From positions 558,001 through 622,000 of the forward strand of contig NZ_ASWD01000001.1 of NCBI RefSeq assembly GCF_000407485.1: a stretch of DNA of 64,000 nucleotides, in the 5' to 3' direction. The position numbers and the translations under genes are program-made. Source of the DNA: Enterococcus pallens ATCC BAA-351 (GTDB taxonomy: Bacteria > Bacillota > Bacilli > Lactobacillales > Enterococcaceae). The notes under the pieces are model-generated. The model did no database searches. It saw only the letters and a list, made by a program, of their open reading frames with translations, and was not told the DNA's origin. This document shows, piece by piece, positions 1-8,654 of this stretch. The stretch's first letter is position 1, and every line of letters begins with the position of its first letter.

Positions 1-1425
1 TGGATCAAAGGCTTCTTTTAAGGTTTCCAGCATATAATAAGCTGATTGGTGCTCTTGCTTGGTCCACTCATTACGATACTTGCCGATTCCGTGATGGTGA
101 CACATTGAGCCGCCTAGCTTCAGCGTTTCTTCTACAATAATTGCTTGAATTGGATGATGATAAATTCGCATTTCATCTTCTGGTTCGCAATTAATGTCGT
201 AGTTGTAAACAAAGTACATGTTGGTTCCGTTAATGTAGCTATGAGAAGAATGTCCACCCAACATAGTTAAATCATTTGCCCGTGGATATTCATTGCGAAT
301 CCGATCAATGACATTGTTGTAAATCTTAGTAATCGTTTCCCAATCAGCAGAAACCTCGGTAGTGTAGCCATCATGCTTGTCGTTGTCGATCATACCTTGC
401 ACTTCGTCGTCGATGGTTTGCTGCGTCCAGTTTAATTGATTAAACCAGTTAGCAATCAGCTGACTATCTACTTGCTTGTAAATGCCATCCTTGAATTTTT
501 CAACCGCTTCTTCAATGCCTTTACCGGTTGCTTCAACGATACCTTCAGGACCTTCCGCCATAAAAATCAGTACGCATTTTCCTTCATAGAAATGATAGAA
601 GTGCTGACGCGCATCCTCCGGTGAATAGGTCCGAGCGACGGATGGACGGTAACCGTTAGTAATTACTTCCCGCAATACTTTGATTCCTGTTTCTACATCG
701 TCAACTAGATAACCAAAGAATTTATTATTGTCTGGATAGTATTTGAATATCTTCACAGTCACTTCAGTAATGTAGCAAAGGGTTCCTTCGTTTCCAATCA
801 CAATGTGACGAATATCTGGTCCGCCAGCACGACGGGAGACATTCTTAATGCGAGAAATGTGACCGTTCGGGAAAACACACTCTAAACCAACGACCATATC
901 TTCAATTCCGCCATATAATGTTGAGAACTGACCAATCGAACGCGTCGATACTAAGCCGCCATATTGTGCCACTGGTTTTGATTGAGGAGAATGTCCGGTC
1001 GTATAACCGATCTTGCGTAATTCATCTTCCAAGTCCTGCAATCGAACACCAGCTTCCACTGTTGCTTGCATGTTGTAAGGATCAATTTTAATGATTTTGT
1101 TCATTTTTGAGCCATCAATAACTAAGGCCAAATCCTTCCAGTTTTCCAGGCCGCCTTCTGTCGCTGTTTTTCCGCTTCGAGGAATTACGTTGATGCCGTT
1201 CTCGTTGGCATACATCAATAGATTCTTAACTTCCTCAGCGTTCTTAGGATACACAACCGCGGTTGGTAATGGATTGTCCAATACTCGTTTCGCCTTGGCA
1301 TATTTGCGGTAGCGGTCAGAGGAAGCATCATATAACGCCTCATAATCGGTAACAATCTGATCTTCTGAAACAATTTTTTTCACATCTGCAACAATAGCTT
1401 CTTTTACTAATGTATCGGAATTCAT
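1..1425 (-). CDS. FAD-binding oxidoreductase (AGPS/glycolate-oxidase type), 3' end outside window
   Basis: The first 475 codons of a flavoprotein read without interruption to the window edge, so the C-terminus is missing. An N-terminal FAD_binding_4 (PCMH) domain contains VIPRSGKTATEGG near residues 75-90 and a GGLVSTRSIGQFS segment. The C-terminal FAD-oxidase part contains GGHSSHSYINGTN and the HHHGIGKYR histidine cluster typical of alkyl-DHAP synthase-like oxidases. The start ATG at 1425 follows a GGAG ribosome site 8 bases upstream. It is divergent from an rpiR-type regulator and close to an MFS carrier, which suggests uptake and oxidation of a hydroxyacid-type substrate. The family is secure; the substrate is unknown. 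Confidence 0.88.
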   Translation of the reverse strand, partial: MNSDTLVKEAIVADVKKIVSEDQIVTDYEALYDASSDRYRKYAKAKRVLDNPLPTAVVYPKNAEEVKNLLMYANENGINVIPRSGKTATEGGLENWKDLALVIDGSKMNKIIKIDPYNMQATVEAGVRLQDLEDELRKIGYTTGHSPQSKPVAQYGGLVSTRSIGQFSTLYGGIEDMVVGLECVFPNGHISRIKNVSRRAGGPDIRHIVIGNEGTLCYITEVTVKIFKYYPDNNKFFGYLVDDVETGIKVLREVITNGYRPSVARTYSPEDARQHFYHFYEGKCVLIFMAEGPEGIVEATGKGIEEAVEKFKDGIYKQVDSQLIANWFNQLNWTQQTIDDEVQGMIDNDKHDGYTTEVSADWETITKIYNNVIDRIRNEYPRANDLTMLGGHSSHSYINGTNMYFVYNYDINCEPEDEMRIYHHPIQAIIVEETLKLGGSMCHHHGIGKYRNEWTKQEHQSAYYMLETLKEAFDP

Positions 1426-1449
1426 TTAATTAGCTCCATTCATTATTTT

Positions 1450-1480
1450 TTCGGAAGCGCTTTTCCTAGGACTTAGTATA
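1450..1480 (-). promoter_or_regulatory. Probable -10 and cre-like palindrome of the FAD oxidase gene
   Basis: On the minus strand a TATACT hexamer (plus 1475-1480) is followed downstream by a palindromic AAGCGCTT core (plus 1454-1461) that resembles a CcpA cre site. Several flanking consensus positions do not match and no good -35 is visible, so this is tentative. Confidence 0.35.
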
Positions 1481-1547
1481 GAGACCTAAGCTCCACTTTA
1501 CATTAAAATTTAATTATATTTTCCTTAAATATTCACTCATAATAGGT

Positions 1548-1571
1548 AAATATGGAAAATTTTCCATATTT
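1548..1571. promoter_or_regulatory. Perfect 24-bp palindrome, candidate RpiR-regulator operator
   Basis: The half-site AAATATGGAAAA is followed directly by its exact reverse complement. It lies immediately upstream of the regulator promoter, in the divergent spacer between the oxidase and the regulator. This is the expected place for an autoregulatory operator. A related GGAAAATTATTCC element sits at 2423-2435 upstream of the MFS gene. Confidence 0.6.
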
Positions 1572-1572
1572 A

Positions 1573-1602
1573 TTGCTTTGATCAGCTATTTTGTGCTATG
1601 CT
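1573..1602 (+). promoter_or_regulatory. Promoter of the RpiR-family regulator
   Basis: TTGCTT (1573-1578) and TATGCT (1597-1602) are separated by 18 bases and lie about 30 bases upstream of the start codon, just after the 24-bp palindrome. Confidence 0.5.
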
Positions 1603-1634
1603 GATCTTGTACTTTATAGTAGGTGGTGAGGAAA

Positions 1635-2339
1635 ATGCGTTTGCAATTGGATCGATTAAACGAGCTGGAAACCCAAATACATCAAAAGCTAAGCGAAATC
1701 AGTCAAGAACGGCCAACCATGACGATTACTGAAGCAGCTGAAGCAGCCGGCGTTTCTCCCTCAAAAATATCTAAGTTTGTAAAAAAGATCGGTTTTTCAG
1801 GTTATAAGGAATACTATCGCTTTTTAACTGGCAAAGAGTTAGTCAAGAAGAAAAAGCTGAACTCTGAATTTGCCAGAATTCAGGACTTTATGGAAAATTT
1901 CGACCACGAAACGGTCAGCTATCTGGCAGATCAGATCAAAACCCACGACAAAATTATTTTGTTTGGCTATGGTCCTACTAGTATTTGTATGGAATATTTT
2001 GAATACAAGCTAACCTATATCGTTGATAAGAATGTTATCCAGGCCAAGCAGTCCTCCATGATTCCCAGCCTGCTATCTGAAAATGCTTTACTATTAGTAT
2101 TCTCAGTCGCTGGAAAATTTGCTCAGTTTGATCATTTGTTTGAAGCCGCTAAGGAGCATCATGCCAAAGCCTTGCTGGTGATTGAGGAGTTCAATCCTAA
2201 TTTGAACTTAGATAGCCAGAATATTATTTATCTGACTAACTCCCATCAAGATGAACATCTAAATTCTCACGAAAAAACGCGAACTATTCTGATGATTTTT
2301 ATTGAAGAAGTCATTCGCCAGTTAACCAAAGAAAAGTAA
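1635..2339 (+). CDS. MurR/RpiR family transcriptional regulator
   Basis: The protein has 234 residues. An N-terminal HTH_6 domain (about residues 1-75, with ITEAAEAAGVSPSKISKFVKK) is followed by a SIS sugar-isomerase-like domain that binds a phosphorylated ligand. The ATG at 1635 is preferred over the upstream in-frame GTGs because AGGTGG lies 8 bases ahead of it. The gene sits between a flavin oxidase and an MFS transporter and probably controls both. The 24-bp palindrome upstream is a likely binding site. The SIS domain suggests a phosphosugar-like effector, but none can be named. Confidence 0.87.
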   Translation: MRLQLDRLNELETQIHQKLSEISQERPTMTITEAAEAAGVSPSKISKFVKKIGFSGYKEYYRFLTGKELVKKKKLNSEFARIQDFMENFDHETVSYLADQIKTHDKIILFGYGPTSICMEYFEYKLTYIVDKNVIQAKQSSMIPSLLSENALLLVFSVAGKFAQFDHLFEAAKEHHAKALLVIEEFNPNLNLDSQNIIYLTNSHQDEHLNSHEKTRTILMIFIEEVIRQLTKEK

Positions 2340-2376
2340 GCTGCTGGAACAAACCTGTTCCAACAGCTTCTTTTTT
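2338..2376 (+). terminator. Rho-independent terminator of the RpiR gene
   Basis: AAGCTG-TGGAACA pairs with TGTTCCA-CAGCTT around a short loop and is followed by TTTTTT. It begins at the stop codon. Confidence 0.85.
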
Positions 2377-2520
2377 ATGCAAAAATACAAAAGTCTTCTT
2401 TTATTTTAATCTGTAGCAAAAAGGAAAATTATTCCAATAATTTCTATATTCCATGCCTAATCGGACATTTAAATGATAGCAGGATTAAAATTTGACGATT
2501 GTTTTATTATAATAAAAGCG

Positions 2521-2549
2521 TTGACACCCTTTGAGAAAGCATTTACACT
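2521..2549 (+). promoter_or_regulatory. Strong sigma-A promoter of the MFS gene, with long leader
   Basis: A perfect TTGACA (2521-2526) is followed after 17 bases by TACACT (2544-2549). A degenerate cre-like sequence overlaps the spacer (2533-2546). The leader to the ATG is about 100 bases and contains a GC-rich hairpin (CAGGTG/CGCCTG, about 2589-2609) of unknown role. Confidence 0.7.
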
Positions 2550-2654
2550 GAACCTGTTACTAGAGATAAAGAGCTGATCCAAGCAAGCAGGTGTTAAGCG
2601 GCGCCTGTTTGGGGTAGATTTTTCAAAAATCATTTACTGGGGGTATCTTTATCA

Positions 2655-3917
2655 ATGAATAAAGCATTTATTAAAAAATATGGCACTCTATTACTCTTAG
2701 CAGCTGGCGCAGGAATTATTTTTCAATTGCCCTACATTCGAGAGACGTTTTACGTTCCGATTCAAAAAGCCATGAACCTTTCCAATGCGCAAATGGGCAT
2801 GCTGTCTTCTGGCTATGCGACGATGGCCACCTTCTCTTATTTCGTGGGAGGAATTGTTGCGGATAAGTTTTCTGCCAGAAAATTGTTGACTGTTTCGTTT
2901 TTAGCAACGGGGGTTTTGGGTATCTGGTTCTCCACCTTCCCATCCTTTAATACTGCACGATTAATTTTTGTCTTGATGGGCATATCCACAATCATTACTT
3001 ACTGGTCTGCCATGATTAAGGCAACTCGGATGTTAGGTGATTCTTCTGAGCAGGGGCGTTTGTTTGGTTTGCAGGAAGGGCTGCGGGGAATTTTGAATGC
3101 ACTGCTGGTTTTTGGAATGACGGCGGTTTACGGTATGTTTGCTAACGACATTTTGGGTACAGCATGGGCGATTCGGACGTGTGCAATTGTTGTCATTATT
3201 ATCGGGATACTGAATTGGTTCATTATTGAAGATACCGATCAAGCAGAAAATACTGAATCACTAAAGGAAGTTGTCGTCGGAACGTTCAAGCAGCTGGCTA
3301 TTCCTCGTGTATGGTTGTTGGTCGCAATTGTTTTCTTCGGCTACAGCTTATACGGTATTTTCGGCTACATTAACACCTTGGCAATCAACGTTTACGGTCT
3401 ATCGGTTGCTGGTGGTGCTACATTGGGAGGCCTCCGTTATATTATTCAAGCCTTTGGTGGAATCATTGGTGGTTTCATCGCCGACAAAATCGGCTCTCGT
3501 TTGAAGGTCATTATCGGAGGTGCAGTACTAACTGCAATGTCTTATGGACTGTTCTTAGTTCTGCCAGCTAATGCAGGTATGCTGACAATTGTTCTTGGCA
3601 ACTTTGTGGCAGGTATGTTCTTTATTTATCTGATTCGCAGTCAGTACTTCGCGATTATTGATGATGCTGGGATTCCTGTATCACGGACTGGACGAGTGTC
3701 TGGAATCGTATCTTGTTTAGGCTATATGCCAGATATCTTCATGTATACCATGATTGGCGGCTGGTTAGATAACAATGCTGGAAAAACCGGCTTTAACATG
3801 ATGTTCATTTACGCAATTGTGATGGCTGCCGGCTGTGTGGTTGCTTCTCTGGTTCTTTCAAAAGTCATTAAAAAGGATCAAGTACCGGAGGAAAATCCTT
3901 CAAAAGCCATCTCTTAA
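2655..3917 (+). CDS. MFS transporter, 12 transmembrane segments
   Basis: A 420-residue major facilitator with two six-helix halves and a central hydrophilic loop (about residues 195-215). The loop-2 motif GGIVADKFSARK (about residues 66-77) and its second-half copy GGFIADKIGSRLK are visible. A GGGGG-type ribosome site precedes the ATG. Its position beside an RpiR regulator and an FAD oxidase suggests import of a small organic acid or sugar acid. Substrate and energetics cannot be read from the sequence. Confidence 0.88.
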   Translation: MNKAFIKKYGTLLLLAAGAGIIFQLPYIRETFYVPIQKAMNLSNAQMGMLSSGYATMATFSYFVGGIVADKFSARKLLTVSFLATGVLGIWFSTFPSFNTARLIFVLMGISTIITYWSAMIKATRMLGDSSEQGRLFGLQEGLRGILNALLVFGMTAVYGMFANDILGTAWAIRTCAIVVIIIGILNWFIIEDTDQAENTESLKEVVVGTFKQLAIPRVWLLVAIVFFGYSLYGIFGYINTLAINVYGLSVAGGATLGGLRYIIQAFGGIIGGFIADKIGSRLKVIIGGAVLTAMSYGLFLVLPANAGMLTIVLGNFVAGMFFIYLIRSQYFAIIDDAGIPVSRTGRVSGIVSCLGYMPDIFMYTMIGGWLDNNAGKTGFNMMFIYAIVMAAGCVVASLVLSKVIKKDQVPEENPSKAIS

Positions 3918-3938
3918 TCAATTTTTTGGAAACTTAAC

Positions 3939-3984
3939 CAAAAGACCAATGCTATCTTTTATAAAGGTAGCCATTGGTCTTTTT
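3939..3984 (+). terminator. Rho-independent terminator of the MFS gene
   Basis: AAAGACCAATG-CTA pairs with TAG-CATTGGTCTTT, followed by a T run. Confidence 0.85.
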
Positions 3985-4077
3985 AATTTGTTTTTTTTAC
4001 TCCTTAACTTGTTTTTTCTACTGACATTTAATGATAAACTAGTAGTAAGAATTCATTTACGAAAGGATGAATATCAG

Positions 4078-5118
4078 GTGAAACCATTAAATATGACCGA
4101 CTTAAAAAATGAAATGCGGGAACTGATTATTAACGGTGAAGATCCTTATTCCGTTGCTCTATTTGGCATCACTACCCATTATTTACTGGAGGCCCAAAAT
4201 AAAATAGATTTTTCATTTTTTGAACTTTTAGATGATGTAACGATGAATTTCTTGACTCCTGAAGATTATGACGGAGATGCCGGACCCTTTCTTGAACTGC
4301 TGGCTTTTTATTATTTACTGGCTCAAAATGTTGCCGGTTTTTCTCAAAGTACCAACTGGATGCCCATGCTGACAGACGAACAGCGGCAAACCATTCTAAA
4401 GTGGCCGAAAAATTATGTTTTAAGTCTGTTTGAACTGTCCATAAAAGACGAAACCGTTTGGCATAAGGATATGAAAACCGGCAAAGAGTATCAATTGGCT
4501 TATACTCCTGAGGATCTCGAATTGCCGATGAATCCCCGCAACGTCCGCTTAATCACAATTTTGGTTCCAACTGAGCAGGGGTATTTATCGTCAATCCCAT
4601 TCTTTGTTCCATTGGATGATTTTACCTTTGCTAAAATTAAACGCTCACAAGGACAACGAGAATACGAGCTAGCTATTTTAAAAGAGTGTTATAAATATCG
4701 AGACGACCAATATGATGAGGAGGATTGGAATGTAGAAGACTTTACCTTTGAAGACATTCGGTTTCATTCAGCTGCCAGGAAGGCTGAGGAAACAGATGAA
4801 GCCTTTGCGAAACGTTTGCTGGAGCAAAACCCTTTTTTCCAAAACTTTCCGTTGTACAATCAGGCCGAAAATTTGATGATCAAGGTTATCCAGACTTTTC
4901 CGCAGCTGTTTTTTAAAAATTCAGATGCAGATGCCTTGTTAGAAGGAATAAAAATGCTCTTTACGATGCAAACCTTCACAAAATCGGACATGTCGCTTAT
5001 GTCCGATGAGCTATGTTTCTTTTGGTACCTGCTGATTAAAGAGCATCTGCCTGAAGAAGTAAAAGCACTAACTCCATATAATGGTCCAGAAGGTTTTTCT
5101 AACGATACACTTTTTTAA
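4078..5118 (+). CDS. Protein of unknown function, about 346 residues
   Basis: I do not recognise a family. The protein is soluble, acidic and rich in aromatic residues, with no signal peptide or membrane segment. The GTG at 4078 is preferred because AAGGA lies 10 bases upstream; ATG 4093 is a possible alternative. A longer upstream reading would run back through the preceding gene's terminator and is not credible. The gene appears monocistronic, bounded by terminators on both sides. Confidence 0.7.
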   Translation: MKPLNMTDLKNEMRELIINGEDPYSVALFGITTHYLLEAQNKIDFSFFELLDDVTMNFLTPEDYDGDAGPFLELLAFYYLLAQNVAGFSQSTNWMPMLTDEQRQTILKWPKNYVLSLFELSIKDETVWHKDMKTGKEYQLAYTPEDLELPMNPRNVRLITILVPTEQGYLSSIPFFVPLDDFTFAKIKRSQGQREYELAILKECYKYRDDQYDEEDWNVEDFTFEDIRFHSAARKAEETDEAFAKRLLEQNPFFQNFPLYNQAENLMIKVIQTFPQLFFKNSDADALLEGIKMLFTMQTFTKSDMSLMSDELCFFWYLLIKEHLPEEVKALTPYNGPEGFSNDTLF

Positions 5119-5126
5119 AGAATGCA

Positions 5127-5162
5127 AGAATGGGAAGCTTACTCCGCTTTCCATTCTTTTTT
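5127..5162 (+). terminator. Rho-independent terminator
   Basis: AGAATGG-GAAGC pairs with GCTTTCCATTCT and ends in TTTTTT, just after the preceding stop codon. Confidence 0.8.
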
Positions 5163-5169
5163 ACCCAAA

Positions 5170-5195
5170 ATAAAAAGCACTCAATCTGAGTACTT
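5170..5195 (-). terminator. Rho-independent terminator of the L,D-transpeptidase gene
   Basis: On the minus strand AGTACTC pairs with GAGTGCT across a short loop and is followed by TTTTT. Confidence 0.7.
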
Positions 5196-5200
5196 TCCAC

Positions 5201-5875
5201 TTATTCTCTTACTACTACCCGCATACCCACAGGCACAGTATCAAAAATCCACTTGGCATCTGGAACAGATAACCGGATACAGCCATGAGAAGCTGGCCGA
5301 ACGCCCAAAGATTCGGCTTCACTTTCGATATAATTGCCATTTTCGTCAATCGGTACAGTATGAAACAGGTACACGCCATGATCCTTCCAGGAAACCCAAT
5401 AATTGGCTCCTTCACCTGAACCTGCATTCCGAAACGTCTCTCCCCGTTCCGGCTCAATTGCAAACTCTCCTAATGGCGTAGCTGATTCACCAGGCAATCC
5501 GGTGGAACAGTTCATCGTATAAAGCACTTCGTCTCCACGCTTGAAATAGACCTTTTGATCATTGACTGACACATCAATCCAAACATCCGGTGTCAGCTCA
5601 GGATAAGGCTTAGCCTCTGAAGGTTCATTTAGTTTACTTTTAGGCGATTGACTCTCTTCAGTGGAGGCTTTCGTCTCCGAAGTTGTTGATGTCGTTGCCG
5701 ATGAAGCCTTCTCAGTTGAGACTGTACTAGTACTGGCTTCACTGGAAGTAACACTAGTAAGAGCTGTTGCTTGCGAAGCCAATGTTTTTTTCCTTTGCAG
5801 ACTATGGGTAAAATAAATAGCGGCTAGAATAAACAACATCAGCAAAACACTAATTAAACCGATATGTTTTCTCAA
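5201..5875 (-). CDS. L,D-transpeptidase (YkuD family), membrane anchored
   Basis: A 224-residue protein with an N-terminal transmembrane anchor (about residues 5-24), a Ser/Thr/Glu-rich linker (about 30-85) and a C-terminal YkuD domain. The catalytic region shows a His near residue 170 and SHGCIRLS near 195-205, the cysteine being the nucleophile. Such enzymes crosslink or modify peptidoglycan, and this one would act outside the membrane. The start is TTG at 5875, supported by an AAAGGAG site 7 bases upstream; no ATG is placed as well. Confidence 0.9.
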   Translation of the reverse strand: MRKHIGLISVLLMLFILAAIYFTHSLQRKKTLASQATALTSVTSSEASTSTVSTEKASSATTSTTSETKASTEESQSPKSKLNEPSEAKPYPELTPDVWIDVSVNDQKVYFKRGDEVLYTMNCSTGLPGESATPLGEFAIEPERGETFRNAGSGEGANYWVSWKDHGVYLFHTVPIDENGNYIESEAESLGVRPASHGCIRLSVPDAKWIFDTVPVGMRVVVRE

Positions 5876-5926
5876 ACAAATGCTCCTTTCTCCAGTGAAA
5901 AGTTAATCCCCAGAACGATTTCATTT

Positions 5927-5935
5927 ATTATAGCA
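5927..5935 (-). promoter_or_regulatory. Extended -10 promoter of the L,D-transpeptidase gene
   Basis: On the minus strand TGCTATAAT is a perfect extended -10, about 55 bases upstream of the TTG start. The -35 region is poor. Confidence 0.55.
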
Positions 5936-6030
5936 TGAGGAGACTTTACAATAGGATTACAGTTTGTTTATCCTTTTGCTAATACTATTTTCTACTAATA
6001 GAAAATTCTATTTTTCTGTTAAAAAAATAT

Positions 6031-6052
6031 TTATAATCATTGTAATGATTAT
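6031..6052. promoter_or_regulatory. PerR/Fur-like box upstream of the metal ATPase
   Basis: TTATAATCATTGTAA (6031-6045) differs at one position from the PerR box consensus TTATAATNATTATAA. It is part of a larger inverted repeat, ATAATCATT and AATGATTAT around two central bases (6033-6052). It lies about 160 bases upstream of the ATPase start. Fur-family regulators commonly control metal efflux ATPases. Confidence 0.5.
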
Positions 6053-6212
6053 TCTTGCTTTTCCATGGTGTTAATGATTCTCTTTCTCATTTAGATAGTC
6101 TTATTTTCAATTAAAAAGCTGCAGTGCTATCCTTATTTTAGTGACCCATCCGAAAATCACCCAATCCCGATCTTCCCTTGCGTTACTAGTTCAATCAAAG
6201 CGAGGAGATAAT

Positions 6213-8009
6213 ATGAGCAATTTTAAAAAATTTTTGATTACTTTATTCGTGGGTGCCGTTGCCCTATTAGCGGAATTTGTTTTCCATCAGTCTTCGATTG
6301 CCTATTGGTTAATTGTCGTTGTAGGAGGCATCACCACAATCTCGATGCTGATCGGTATGATCGAGACCTTGAAATCTGGCAAATACGGCATAGATATTTT
6401 AGCCATTACAGCGATTGTAGCCACTCTTTTAGTAGGAGAATACTGGGCCAGTCTGATGGTACTAATTATGCTGACCGGCGGAGATAGCTTGGAGGATTAT
6501 GCGAGTCGTCAAGCAAGTCGTGAATTAAGGGCATTATTGGATAATTCACCCCAAAATGCCCACCGAATAATCAATGAGGAGCTTCAAGACATCCCTGTTG
6601 AGCAAGCTGAAATCAATGACTTGCTGCTTGTAAAGCCTGGTGAAATTGTTCCCGTCGATGGACGAGTTGTCGAAGGTGAGACAACTGTTGATGAATCCAG
6701 TTTAACAGGTGAATCGAAGCCGATTGAAAAGAAAGTTAATGACCTATTAATGTCAGGCTCAATCAATGGCGATGCCGCTATTCGCCTCAAAGTAACCAAA
6801 CGGGCCGTAGACAGTCAGTATCAAACCTTGGTAAAGCTGGTAAAGGAATCTGAAGCCCAGCCGGCTCATTTTGTCAGACTAGCTGATCAGTACGCGGTTC
6901 CTTTTACCCTGGTGGCTTACTTAATTGGCGGAATCGCCTGGTTTGTTTCTAAAGATCCTGTTCGTTTTGCCGAAGTTTTAGTGGTAGCCTCCCCTTGTCC
7001 CTTGATTTTAGCAGCTCCAGTTGCTTTAGTAGCTGGCATGAGTCGCTCTAGTCGAAATGGGATTGTAGTAAAGACAGGGACTACGATTGAAAAATTGGCA
7101 AAAGCCAAAAGCATTGCTTTTGATAAGACTGGGACCTTAACAGAAGGCCGTCTTTCTGTAGACCATGTAGAATTAGCCAATTCAGCGTATTCATCTGAGG
7201 AGCTGCTGCAATACGCTGCAAGTGCGGAACAAGAATCCAGTCATATTCTTGCTCGGTCGCTGGTGGCCTATGCCAAAAGCATTAGCCTTCAGCTGCTTCC
7301 CTCCGATCATTTGAAAGAAGTAACGGGACAAGGGATTCAAGCTGTCGTAAAGGGCATGACTATTCGTGTGGGAAAAAGCCGTTTCGCTGGCAAAGAAGAG
7401 GATGTCAGTTCTAACCAAACTGTTGTTTATGTTTCAGTCGATGGGCAATACGGCGGATATATCACCTTTAAAGATATCGTCCGTACTGAATCTAAACAAA
7501 CAATTGAGCAGCTTAATCAGCTGGGAATTACCAAAACGATTATGCTGACTGGTGATCATCCATCAATTGCGAAACAAATCGCAGGTCAGGTAGGTATATC
7601 TGAAATTCATGCCAATTGTTTGCCCAAAGAAAAAATCCAGGTCTTAAAAGAATTGCCAGAAATAGAACGCCCCGTAATCATGGTGGGGGATGGAGTAAAC
7701 GATGCCCCGGCCTTAGCAGTAGCCGATGTCGGAATCGCCATGGGCGCCCATGGATCAACGGCGGCTAGTGAAAGTGCCGATGCGGTAATCTTAAAAGATG
7801 ATCTAACTCGCGTTTCTGAAGCTGTTCGCCTGTCTCAGCACACCATGCGAATCGCTCGACAATCCGTTTTAATCGGCCTAATTATTTGTATTGGCTTGAT
7901 GCTGATTGCCAGTACAGGAATCATTCCAGCTTTACTAGGTGCAGCCTTACAAGAAGTGGTAGATACCGTTTCGATTCTTTCTGCCTTGCGCGCTAGAAGT
8001 GATCGCTAA
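6213..8009 (+). CDS. Heavy-metal translocating P1B-type ATPase
   Basis: A 598-residue metal pump. The actuator motif LTGESKP, the membrane metal-site motif SPCPL in the cation helix, the phosphorylation loop DKTGTLTEG and the hinge GDGVNDAPALAVADVG are all present. There is no N-terminal metal-binding domain. The usual HP motif of P1B pumps (S-E-H-P-L) reads SSHILA, an unusual Pro to Ile change. The last helix has LQEVVDT rather than the HEG-S/G-T motif of P1B-4 pumps, so the metal is uncertain. The ATG at 6213 follows GAGGAG; the upstream in-frame extension has no ribosome site. A PerR/Fur-like box upstream hints at iron, manganese or oxidative-stress control. Confidence 0.9.
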   Translation: MSNFKKFLITLFVGAVALLAEFVFHQSSIAYWLIVVVGGITTISMLIGMIETLKSGKYGIDILAITAIVATLLVGEYWASLMVLIMLTGGDSLEDYASRQASRELRALLDNSPQNAHRIINEELQDIPVEQAEINDLLLVKPGEIVPVDGRVVEGETTVDESSLTGESKPIEKKVNDLLMSGSINGDAAIRLKVTKRAVDSQYQTLVKLVKESEAQPAHFVRLADQYAVPFTLVAYLIGGIAWFVSKDPVRFAEVLVVASPCPLILAAPVALVAGMSRSSRNGIVVKTGTTIEKLAKAKSIAFDKTGTLTEGRLSVDHVELANSAYSSEELLQYAASAEQESSHILARSLVAYAKSISLQLLPSDHLKEVTGQGIQAVVKGMTIRVGKSRFAGKEEDVSSNQTVVYVSVDGQYGGYITFKDIVRTESKQTIEQLNQLGITKTIMLTGDHPSIAKQIAGQVGISEIHANCLPKEKIQVLKELPEIERPVIMVGDGVNDAPALAVADVGIAMGAHGSTAASESADAVILKDDLTRVSEAVRLSQHTMRIARQSVLIGLIICIGLMLIASTGIIPALLGAALQEVVDTVSILSALRARSDR

Positions 8010-8022
8010 CGTTCGTTCTTAT

Positions 8023-8077
8023 AAACGCAAAAAATACTACTTGATTCTTAATGATTCAAGTAGTATTTTTGCGTTTT
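8023..8077. terminator. Bidirectional terminator between the ATPase and GNAT genes
   Basis: A long hairpin, AAACGCAAAAA-TACTACTTGA pairing with its complement, carries T runs on both strands. It serves convergent genes. Confidence 0.85.
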
Positions 8078-8110
8078 CTTTATCTTAGATAGCTCACAGA
8101 CATTCTATAC

Positions 8111-8641
8111 TTACCTATTCACTAAATTTAGTTCAAAGAATACACAGGTATCCGTACCCTTGCCATCCCATGAAGGCAGCTCACCAGTGCCACAATTACG
8201 AAAGCCCAGCTTTTCGTACAGCTGTCGCGCCGGCTGATTCGCCGCGAAGGTGTCTAAACGAATTGCCTGACACTTTTGTTCCTTAGCAAAATCAATCGCA
8301 AAGTTTAAGAGCTGAACCGCAATCCCCTGCTTTCGATGAGAGGGACTAGTCATCAACGTATGAATAATCAACACTTCATCAGCCGATAGCTGCGGATTAT
8401 GCCACGAAAGCGCCTTATACTCTTCATCTGCCTCGTGATTCAAAATTACTGAACCCACTACTTTGTCCTCTATCAAAGCCACAAACATTGTCTGCATCTC
8501 AATCGCCTTTTCAGCCGTCTCTGCTGATGGGTAGACCCCAGGCACCCAACTGGTAACTGCTAATTCAATCGTCGGAACCACCTCAGCGTAAAAAGCTTGA
8601 ATGGCTGGCAGATCCTCTGCCTTCCCTCTGCGAATGATCAT
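8111..8641 (-). CDS. GNAT family N-acetyltransferase
   Basis: A 176-residue single GNAT domain. The acetyl-CoA loop SPSHRKQGIAVQLL (about residues 105-118) matches the motif A pattern R-x-x-G-x-A, followed by the family's LDTFAANQPARQLYEKLGF segment. The start ATG at 8641 has GGAG upstream. It lies 13 bases after the arginine deiminase stop codon, so the two are probably co-transcribed. The acceptor substrate is unknown; an arginine- or citrulline-related amine would fit the context but is a guess. Confidence 0.85.
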   Translation of the reverse strand: MIIRRGKAEDLPAIQAFYAEVVPTIELAVTSWVPGVYPSAETAEKAIEMQTMFVALIEDKVVGSVILNHEADEEYKALSWHNPQLSADEVLIIHTLMTSPSHRKQGIAVQLLNFAIDFAKEQKCQAIRLDTFAANQPARQLYEKLGFRNCGTGELPSWDGKGTDTCVFFELNLVNR

Positions 8642-8654
8642 CTATTCTTCTCCT

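Noticed and set aside
3835-4077. Long N-terminal extension of the unknown protein at 4078
   Set aside because: It would start inside the MFS gene and read through its terminator; AAGGA supports the GTG at 4078.
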